A stretch of 9,463 nucleotides of DNA, from the NCBI GenBank assembly GCA_020846575.1, contig JADLDQ010000353.1:1-9463 (forward strand), read 5' to 3'. Origin of the DNA: Burkholderiales bacterium. Lineage in GTDB: Bacteria; Pseudomonadota; Gammaproteobacteria; Burkholderiales; SG8-39. Below, piece by piece: positions 4,317 through 9,463 of this stretch. Every line of letters starts with the position of its first letter. Positions within the stretch are counted from its first letter, which is position 1. Both the position numbers and the translations under genes were made by a program. The notes beneath the pieces are model-generated. The model worked only from the letters and a program-made list of their open reading frames with translations. It searched no databases and had not been told where the DNA came from.

Positions 4317-5281
4317 TATCAGCCTTTCTCGATTTCGAACAGCCGATCGCCGACCTCGAGGCGAAGATCGAGGAGCTGCGCTACCTCCAGGACGACCCGG
4401 CGATCGAGATTTCCGAGGATATTCAGCGCCTGCAGAAGAGGAGCATGGCGCTGACCCGGGAGATCTACGCAAAGCTCACGCCCTGGCAGGTGGCGCAGGT
4501 GGCGCGCCATCCGCAGCGGCCTTACACCCTGGACTACGTCGAGCAGCTGTTCTCCGATTTCGAGGAACTGCATGGGGACCGGGCTTTCGCCGACGATGCC
4601 TCGATCGTGGGAGGACTTGCGCGCTTCAACGGCAACCCGGTGATGGTCATCGGGCACCAGAAGGGGCGCGACACCAAGGAGAAGATCAGCCGCAACTTCG
4701 GCATGCCCCGGCCCGAGGGCTACCGCAAGGCGATGCGGCTGATGCGCCTGGCCGAGAAGTTCGGCATGCCGGTGCTCACCTTCGTGGATACGCCCGGCGC
4801 CTATCCCGGCATCGGCGCCGAGGAACGCGGGCAGGCCGAGGCGATCGGAAGGTGCCTGTACGTCATGTGCGATCTGCGCGTGCCGATCGTGAGCACCATC
4901 ATCGGCGAGGGCGGGTCGGGCGGGGCGCTCGCCATCGCGGTGGCGGACGTGGTGATGATGCTCCAGTACGCGACCTACTCGGTGATCTCGCCCGAGGGCT
5001 GCGCCTCCATCCTGTGGAAACGCTCGGACAAGGCTGCGCAAGCCGCCGAGACGCTCGGTATCACCTCGAGCCGGCTCAAGGCGCTGGGTCTGATCGACCG
5101 GATGGTGAGCGAGCCGCCGGGCGGCGCCCATCGCGATCCGGGAGCGTGTGCCCAGAATCTCAGGAAGGCGCTAGCGGACGCGCTGCGCGGGCTGACCGGG
5201 AAGACGCCGGAGGAACTGGTCGAGGCGCGCCAGGAGCGGCTCCTGGGCTTCGGAAAGTACCGGGAAGTCGAGATTGAATGA
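4313..5281 (+). CDS. accA: Acetyl-CoA carboxylase carboxyltransferase, alpha subunit
   Basis: A 322-residue subunit of the alpha2-beta2 carboxyltransferase, which with AccD moves the carboxyl group from biotin on AccB to acetyl-CoA, making malonyl-CoA for fatty-acid synthesis. The N-terminal helical part starts FLDFEQPIADLEAKIEEL (5-22). The crotonase-like core includes GHQKGRDTKEKISRNFGMP, then FVDTPGAYPGIGAEERGQ, then the oxyanion and acyl-CoA loop IGEGGSGGALAI, then YSVISPEGCASILWK. Length and all motifs are as usual for the family. The start is GTG 4313, because it places FLDFEQP at the position found in E. coli AccA and no other start is near. No Shine-Dalgarno is visible. The stop TGA (5279-5281) overlaps the start of tilS, so the two are probably cotranscribed and coupled. 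AccD is not in the window. Confidence 0.96.
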   Translation: MISAFLDFEQPIADLEAKIEELRYLQDDPAIEISEDIQRLQKRSMALTREIYAKLTPWQVAQVARHPQRPYTLDYVEQLFSDFEELHGDRAFADDASIVGGLARFNGNPVMVIGHQKGRDTKEKISRNFGMPRPEGYRKAMRLMRLAEKFGMPVLTFVDTPGAYPGIGAEERGQAEAIGRCLYVMCDLRVPIVSTIIGEGGSGGALAIAVADVVMMLQYATYSVISPEGCASILWKRSDKAAQAAETLGITSSRLKALGLIDRMVSEPPGGAHRDPGACAQNLRKALADALRGLTGKTPEELVEARQERLLGFGKYREVEIE

Positions 5282-6692
5282 GCTGCAAGCCCGGGTCTGC
5301 AGCGAGATCCAGGCGCCGCTGTTTCCCGGCGCGAATCTGCTGCTCGGGCTCTCGGGCGGCGTCGATTCGATCGTGCTGCTCGCGCTGCTTTCGCAGGCCG
5401 CCACGACCATGCGTTTCTCGCTGCGCGCGGTCCACGTTCATCACGGTCTCAGCCCCCGGGCCGCGGAGTGGGCAGGCTTCTGCGCTGCCCGATGCGCGCA
5501 GTCGCGGGTGCCGCTCAGCATCGAGCGCGTGGACGTCTCCGAATTTCGCCACCTCGGTCCCGAGGGTGCGGCCCGGATGGCCCGCTATGGGGCGTTTGCG
5601 CGACATCCTGCCGATTTCCTGGTCCTGGCGCAGCACCGCGACGATCAGGCGGAGACCCTGCTGCTGCAGCTGATGCGCGGCGCCGGGCCGGCGGGCCTGG
5701 CGGGAATGGCGCCCTGGCGAGCCGCGGACGCACACAGCGCTTTTCGCCACGGGGTGCTGCGGCCCATGCTCTCGATCTCCCGCGCCGACATCCTCGATTA
5801 CGCCCGAACCCACGGGCTCGCCTGGGTCGAGGACGAAAGCAACGAGCGCCTGGCCCTGGACCGCAACTTCGTGCGCTTGCGGGTGATCCCGCTGCTGGAG
5901 GAGCGCTACCCGCACGCGCGCGAGGTGGCGGCGCGCTCCGCCCGCCACCTGGCCGAGGCGGCGCAGTTGCTCGAGGCGCTGGCTGCCGAGGACCTCGAGC
6001 GTCTGTGCAGCGGCGCGCCGCCGGACGCCGGCGACGGGTTGGACATCCGTGCGCTCTGCGCGCTCGGCACCGCGCGCGCGAAGAACGCGCTGCGCCACTA
6101 CTGCCGCCGCGCGGGCATCACCCCGCCGGGCGCTGCCCGCTTGGACGATCTCTGGGCGCAGCTCACCGGTGCGCGGCCCGACGCCGCGCCGCGCATGGAA
6201 CTGTCCGGGGGTGTCATCCTGCGGTATCGCGATCGCCTGCACCTGGAGCGTCCGAGCCCGCGGCGCGTGCGACGCCCCTTCGAAGCCGTGTGGAACGGCG
6301 AACCCGTGCTGCCGCTGCTCGAACTGGACGGCGTACTGCGTTTCGCGCCCGAAGAAGGACGAGGCGCGAGCGTGGCCAAACTGCGCGCGCAGCCGGTCGC
6401 CATCCGGCTGCGCAAGGGAGGCGAGCGCCTGCAGCCCCATGAAGGCCGTCCGCGGCGAACGCTCAAGAACCTGCTGCGCGAGCGCGGGGTGCCGCCCTGG
6501 AGGCGGGCTCGCCTTCCGCTGCTGTTCTGCGGTGAGACGCTCGCGCTGGTGCCGGGGGTCGCGGTGGACTGCGCCTTCAGGGCGCTCCCCGGAGAACGCG
6601 GCCTGATCGTGACCTGGGAACCGGCAGGTCGCGCCGCGGGCGCCGCGCCGGGGCTCTGGAAAGACTCGGAAGCAAAGCGCAACCTTCCCTGA
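5274..6692 (+). CDS. tilS: tRNA(Ile)-lysidine synthetase
   Basis: A 472-residue cytoplasmic ATP-dependent enzyme that attaches lysine to C34 of tRNA-Ile(CAU), changing its decoding from AUG to AUA and its charging from Met to Ile. The N-terminal ATP-pyrophosphatase domain has the PP-loop SGGVDS (27-32), VHVHHGLSP, and QHRDDQAETLLLQLMRGAG. NFVRLRVIPLL marks the domain border. The C-terminal tRNA-binding domain includes RLRKGGERLQP, TLKNLLRERGVPPWRRARLPLL and a final beta-rich segment. The TTG at 5274 is the only start upstream of the PP-loop that fits: it overlaps the end of accA by 8 nt and GGGAAG lies just upstream. The nearby ATG 5278 is in another frame. About 20 low-complexity residues at the C-terminus lie beyond the usual domain end and run into a diverged repeat. 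Confidence 0.95.
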   Translation: MNELQARVCSEIQAPLFPGANLLLGLSGGVDSIVLLALLSQAATTMRFSLRAVHVHHGLSPRAAEWAGFCAARCAQSRVPLSIERVDVSEFRHLGPEGAARMARYGAFARHPADFLVLAQHRDDQAETLLLQLMRGAGPAGLAGMAPWRAADAHSAFRHGVLRPMLSISRADILDYARTHGLAWVEDESNERLALDRNFVRLRVIPLLEERYPHAREVAARSARHLAEAAQLLEALAAEDLERLCSGAPPDAGDGLDIRALCALGTARAKNALRHYCRRAGITPPGAARLDDLWAQLTGARPDAAPRMELSGGVILRYRDRLHLERPSPRRVRRPFEAVWNGEPVLPLLELDGVLRFAPEEGRGASVAKLRAQPVAIRLRKGGERLQPHEGRPRRTLKNLLRERGVPPWRRARLPLLFCGETLALVPGVAVDCAFRALPGERGLIVTWEPAGRAAGAAPGLWKDSEAKRNLP

Positions 6693-6776
6693 AGTCGGGG
6701 GAGTGCGAGGGGCGAGCAAGCCCTCGCTCGTTGTCGCAGCTTTCCCGCAAGTCCAGACAGCGCGAAGGGCGCGCAG
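6678..6776. repeat. Diverged direct repeat spanning the tilS 3' end
   Basis: A segment starting CGCAACCTTCCCTGAAGTC (6678) recurs 57 bp later as CGCAGCTTTCCCGCAAGTC (6735). Roughly three quarters of the first 42 aligned bases match by eye, through the GCGA-GGGCG block. After that the copies align only with gaps, around similar CTCTCG/CTCG runs. The first copy includes the last codons and stop of tilS, so the tilS tail has been shaped by it. Confidence 0.45.
6705..6727 (+). terminator. Weak stem-loop after tilS
   Basis: GCGAGGG (6705-6711) and CCCTCGC (6721-6727) form a 7-bp stem with a 9-nt loop, 12 nt after the tilS stop and before the convergent kinase gene. Only TCGTTGT follows, not a proper T-run. 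It could assist termination of the accA-tilS message, perhaps with Rho. Confidence 0.3.
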
Positions 6777-6888
6777 CCTCTCGTTCAACCTCTCGTTCGT
6801 CGTGCATTGCAGGTCGATGCAGGGCCAGCGACCCCATTCGACTTCCACGCGCCAGGGATGCAGGACGCCCCCCGCAAGCCGCCGCCGA

Positions 6889-8268
6889 TTACCGCCCCGG
6901 CTTCCTGATCAACGGGAACGAGACCCGCGCCAGGGTACCGCGTCCGCCCGGCGGGGATTCCAGGATTACCCGCGCACCGTGGCGACCGGCGATCTCGCGC
7001 ACGATGGCGAGCCCGAGACCGCAGCCGCCGCCGGCGGTGCCGGGTATGCGGTAGAAGCGCTCGAAGATCTTCTCGCGCTCTGACTCCGGGATGCCCGGCC
7101 CGTCGTCCTCCACCTCGATCACCGCCTGGCCGTCCTGCGCGCGGGTACGGACGGTCACCGTCCCTTCGGACGGCGTATAGGCGAGCGCATTGTCGACCAG
7201 GTTCGCGAGCAGTTCGCGCAGCAGCAGGGGATCCCCCGGCGTGCTGGCGTCTTCGAGTTCGAAACCCAGATCGATATTTCGGTCCACCGCGGTGCGTACC
7301 CAGGTCTGCGCCGTGTTGTTGGCGATCTCGCGCAGGTTGACCGGCTGGTGCAGGTCCGGCCTGCCGGTGCCGGGTTCCGCGCGGGCCAGCGTCAGCAGCT
7401 GGTTGGCCAGGTGGCTCGCCTGGTCGGTCTCGCCGGCGATCATGTCGAGCAGCGCTCCGGTTTCGGGCGACGCGGGATTGCGGCGCGCGAGCGACACGTG
7501 CGTCCTCAGCCCGGCGAGCGGCGTGCGCAGCTGGTGCGCGGCATTGGCGATGAAGCGCTGCTGGGCGCCGAGCGCCGCATCCAGCCTCGCCAGCAGCCGG
7601 TTGAGCGCGTCCAGGAGCGGTCTGACCTCCTCCGGGGAATCGCCGCCGGGTACGGGTGACAGGTCGGAGGGCGAACGCCGCTCGATTTCCTGCTTCAGCG
7701 TCGCCAGCGGCGCAAGGCTGCGGCGAATCCCGAACCAGACCAGTGCGCCGGCCGCGATCGCCACGACCAGCGCCGGGATGAGCGTGCCGGCAAGGATCTC
7801 CTTCACGAGGCCGTCGCGCTTGGAAGTGGTCTCGGCCACCTGGACCAGAACCTCGCCGTAGCGTCGCGGCACCGACACAGCGGCCACGCGCACGCGCACG
7901 TTGCCGACGCGCGTGTTGTAGAAAGTGTGCCCCGCCGCCGGTACCGGAATGTCCGGAGCGGGGATCGCGGCATTGCCGGCGATCAAGTCCCCGTTCGGAC
8001 CGGTCACCCGGAAGAATATCCGGTCCGCGGAGTCCACCCGCAAGGCCTCGAGCGCGACCGGTGGCAGATCGACCTCGAAACGCTCGTCGGTGAGCCGGAC
8101 ATAGCGGGAGATCGCGATCGCCGGGTTGAGCAGGCCGTTGTCGTAGGCCTCGTTGGCGGCGTCGACCGCGAGCTTGTAGGCGGGCAGGGCCGAAAGCAGA
8201 ATCAGCGCCAGCAGCGGCGCGACCAGCCAGGTTGTGAGAAGGCGCTTGAGGCTACCGCGCGAGTGCAT
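6889..8268 (-). CDS. Sensor histidine kinase, TctE-like
   Basis: A 459-residue inner-membrane sensor kinase. Transmembrane segments lie at about 12-31 and 157-180, enclosing a periplasmic sensor region of about 125 residues like that of TctE kinases. A HAMP-like linker follows. The dimerisation helix FIANAAHQLRTPLAGL (239-254) carries the phosphorylated His245. The ATPase domain shows the N box ELLANLVDNALAYTP (352-366), G1 DDGPGIP (388-394), F box ERFYR (403-407) and G2 GCGLGL (415-420). All catalytic motifs are intact. The H-box wording matches the TctE subfamily, which in known cases senses citrate or other tricarboxylates, but no transporter gene is in the window, so the ligand is unknown. 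The start ATG overlaps the end of the response-regulator gene by 17 nt, so translation is probably coupled. Confidence 0.92.
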   Translation of the reverse strand: MHSRGSLKRLLTTWLVAPLLALILLSALPAYKLAVDAANEAYDNGLLNPAIAISRYVRLTDERFEVDLPPVALEALRVDSADRIFFRVTGPNGDLIAGNAAIPAPDIPVPAAGHTFYNTRVGNVRVRVAAVSVPRRYGEVLVQVAETTSKRDGLVKEILAGTLIPALVVAIAAGALVWFGIRRSLAPLATLKQEIERRSPSDLSPVPGGDSPEEVRPLLDALNRLLARLDAALGAQQRFIANAAHQLRTPLAGLRTHVSLARRNPASPETGALLDMIAGETDQASHLANQLLTLARAEPGTGRPDLHQPVNLREIANNTAQTWVRTAVDRNIDLGFELEDASTPGDPLLLRELLANLVDNALAYTPSEGTVTVRTRAQDGQAVIEVEDDGPGIPESEREKIFERFYRIPGTAGGGCGLGLAIVREIAGRHGARVILESPPGGRGTLARVSFPLIRKPGR

Positions 8269-8935
8269 CCGCCGGTTCTTCGACCATGTAGCCGAATCCC
8301 CGCACCGTCCTGATGCGGATGGCGGCCTTCTGCAGCTTGGCGCGCAACCGCGAGACGTAGACTTCGATGGTGTTGTGCGTGAGCGAGGCGTCCCAGCCGC
8401 ACAGCGCCTGGAGCATCTGCTCCTTGCTCACCACCTGCCCGGCGCGCAGCAGCAGGTACTCGAGTACGCCCCACTCGCGCGGGGTGAGTTCCACGTCTTC
8501 GCCGTCGATCTGGGCGCGCTTGGAGACGGTGTGGATCGTGAGGCGGCCGAACTGAAGCACCGGGCTGTGCACCGCCTGGCTGCGGCGTATCAGGGCCCGC
8601 ACCCTGGCTTCGAACTCGGGCAGCGAGAACGGCTTGGTGACGTAATCGTCGGCGCCCAGATCCAGTCCCTTGACCCGGTCGGCCTCGGAGTCCCGCGCCG
8701 TCAGGATCATGATGCCGCCCGTCTTGGGATCCGCCCTCAGCCTCGAGAGCACCTCGAAGCCGTCCATGCCCGGCAACCCCAGGTCCAGGACGATGAGGTC
8801 GAAGTGCTCTTCCGAGGCCCCGCGCAGCGCCAGTTCACCCGTGGGTGCGTGATCGACCGCGTAACCGGACTGGCGCAGCGTGCGGGTCAAGCCGTCGGCC
8901 AGCGCCTTGTCGTCTTCAACGAGCAGCACACGCAT
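8252..8935 (-). CDS. OmpR-family response regulator, TctD-like
   Basis: A 227-residue two-domain transcription regulator. The receiver domain (1-115) has the acidic pair in LLVEDD (Asp8, Asp9), phospho-acceptor Asp51 in IVLDLGLPGMDG, Thr79 in ILTARDS, and Lys101 in YVTKPF. The C-terminal winged helix (about 125-222) has LTPREWGVLEYLL, VVSKEQML, TIEVYVSRLRAKL and IRTVRGFGYM. It should be phosphorylated by the kinase encoded next and bind DNA as a dimer. ATG 8935 is preferred because MRVLLVEDD is the standard start and GGGGTG lies nine bases upstream. In-frame starts at 8944 (ATG) and 8947 (GTG) add three or four residues and cannot be excluded. Confidence 0.92.
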   Translation of the reverse strand: MRVLLVEDDKALADGLTRTLRQSGYAVDHAPTGELALRGASEEHFDLIVLDLGLPGMDGFEVLSRLRADPKTGGIMILTARDSEADRVKGLDLGADDYVTKPFSLPEFEARVRALIRRSQAVHSPVLQFGRLTIHTVSKRAQIDGEDVELTPREWGVLEYLLLRAGQVVSKEQMLQALCGWDASLTHNTIEVYVSRLRAKLQKAAIRIRTVRGFGYMVEEPADALAR

Positions 8936-8947
8936 GACACGCATCAC

Positions 8948-9066
8948 CCCGGTTCATCGAAGCGTCCAGAATATCATGCGCGCGACTCGGTCACGATGGC
9001 GACCCGGTTCGGGTCCGCGGGGCCCGGGCGCACGTTGAACGGAACGCGACCCGGGAGAACGCGATG
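8948..9066 (-). other. Leader and control region of the two-component operon
   Basis: This region carries the proposed operon promoter, a perfect inverted repeat GACCCG-GTT-CGGGTC (9001-9015) just upstream of it, and two copies of GCGACCCGG (8999-9007 and 9046-9054) 47 bp apart. OmpR-family regulators commonly bind direct repeats near their own promoter, so these are candidate autoregulation sites, by position only. The far end abuts a minus-strand terminator, which isolates the operon from transcription coming from the right. Confidence 0.4.
8968..8994 (-). promoter_or_regulatory. Predicted promoter of the two-component operon
   Basis: The minus strand carries TGA-TATTCT, an extended -10 with hexamer at 8968-8973. 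A -35-like GTGACC (8989-8994) lies 15 bp upstream, shorter than ideal. The predicted start is near 8961, giving a leader of about 26 nt to ATG 8935 that includes GGGGTG as ribosome site. Confidence 0.5.
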
Positions 9067-9098
9067 AAAAAAAAGCGCGGGAGCTCATCGCCCCGCGC
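9067..9098 (-). terminator. Strong Rho-independent terminator (minus strand)
   Basis: Read on the minus strand, GCGCGGG (9098-9092) and CCCGCGC (9081-9075) form a 7-bp GC stem around a 10-nt loop, followed directly by eight T (9074-9067). This is a textbook intrinsic terminator for a transcript arriving from the right. It lies about 105 nt upstream of the response-regulator promoter, so it does not belong to that operon. Confidence 0.88.
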
Positions 9099-9463
9099 CT
9101 CGAGGAGGAAACAGACTGCGCTCACACTGTAGCCGAGCGCCTATCGTCGAGGCTGAAGCGAGCCTGACTCGCCGATTCCGCTGAGAGCGCGTGAAAAATC
9201 GGACTTGCAGTTGCATGGGCTCGTTCGCCGAAAAAGGACCGTTCAGAACGCGCCAGGATCGACGATCTCACCTCGGGTAAGGGTTCGACCACCCCCAGGA
9301 TAAGAGGCAAGAACAGCCCGGGGAATTTTTTCACAGCCTGTGACTCGCCGATTCCGACATGGCGGCAGCGGCGCTTGCTCGCTGGCGCCGACTCGAGGGC
9401 GACTCGCGCTCGCCGATCGGTGCAGGTGTACCGTGGCTGCCCGCCTGCCGCTGCGACTGCGCG
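9099..9463 (-). other. 3' part of an unidentified minus-strand transcript
   Basis: The terminator at 9067-9098 implies minus-strand transcription across this stretch. One minus frame is open from the window edge to a TGA at 9122-9124 (113 codons), with a GTG at 9334 that would give a 70-residue protein starting MKKFPGLFLPLILG. A second frame, richer in G/C third positions, is open from the edge to a TGA at 9331-9333. Neither resembles a protein I know, and both have compositional shadows. The options are the end of a gene beyond the window with a long 3' untranslated region, a small protein, or a non-coding RNA. Confidence 0.4.
9165..9356. repeat. 16-bp direct repeat flanking a 160-bp segment
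   Basis: TGACTCGCCGATTCCG is exact at 9165-9180 and 9341-9356, and AGCCTG immediately precedes or overlaps both copies. The enclosed segment has short inverted ends: GTGAAAAA near the left (9191-9198) and TTTTTCAC near the right (9327-9334). A partial third match (GACTCGCGCTCGCCGAT) lies at about 9401-9417. The layout resembles a small mobile repeat or a recombination duplication, but the inverted ends are short and A/T runs inflate the match. Confidence 0.6.

Noticed and set aside
5160..6848. 562-codon minus-strand open frame opposite tilS
   Set aside because: It is antisense to a fully conserved tilS, is low-complexity Arg/Ala/Gln-rich, and shows no motif or ribosome site.
9064..9132. 22-residue basic frame MKKKRGSSSP... 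on the plus strand with GGGAG upstream
   Set aside because: Its first codons are simply the complement of the T-run and stem of the minus-strand terminator, so the start is coincidental.
9271..9297. GGTTCGA-containing stretch resembling a tRNA or tmRNA T arm
   Set aside because: The flanking bases do not form the T stem, and no acceptor or anticodon arm can be built around it.
9359..9463. Plus-strand ATG frame open to the right edge
   Set aside because: It has no ribosome binding site or promoter, begins right after the 16-bp repeat, and opposes the transcription implied by the terminator. Too little is visible to call a gene.

Overview
The window looks like a stretch of a GC-rich betaproteobacterial chromosome. 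The acetyl-CoA carboxylase alpha subunit directly followed by tilS, the AlkA-like glycosylase just before accA, the Ser(GCT)/Arg(ACG) tRNA pair and the TctD/TctE-type two-component system all fit that group. No phage, CRISPR array or intact insertion sequence is visible.

Left part (1-1567). A possible remnant of a small zinc-binding reading frame (32-175), preceded by an 11-bp tandem duplication, lies upstream of a glyoxalase/dioxygenase-fold (VOC) gene (361-917). Two tRNA genes follow on the minus strand, tRNA-Ser(GCT) and then tRNA-Arg(ACG). Each has its own extended -10 promoter with a GC-rich discriminator, and about 330 bases with no clear gene lie between them.

Central part (1568-6692), all on the plus strand. 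In order: a CnoX-type thioredoxin-TPR protein with an intact CGPC active site; an intergenic region holding a 22-bp-period tandem repeat that runs up to a sigma70-like promoter; an HNH endonuclease whose predicted leader forms a 12-bp GC hairpin; an AlkA-family 3-methyladenine glycosylase; accA with a GTG start that overlaps the stop of a possible 14-codon leader peptide; and tilS with a TTG start inside the end of accA. CnoX (protein folding), AlkA (alkylation repair), AccA (first step of fatty-acid synthesis) and TilS (lysidine in tRNA-Ile) are housekeeping or stress genes. Only accA-tilS looks translationally coupled.

Right part (6693-9463). tilS converges on a minus-strand operon encoding an OmpR-family response regulator and a TctE-like histidine kinase that overlap by 17 nt. 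The promoter proposed for the operon has an extended -10. Farther right a strong Rho-independent terminator ends a minus-strand transcript whose gene I cannot identify. That last stretch carries a 16-bp direct repeat around a 160-bp segment with short inverted ends.

The least explained element is the phased 22-bp repeat array plus hairpin in front of the HNH gene. The accA leader peptide and the orphan transcript at the right end are the next most interesting. Identifications come from reading the sequence and remembered family features, with no database search.
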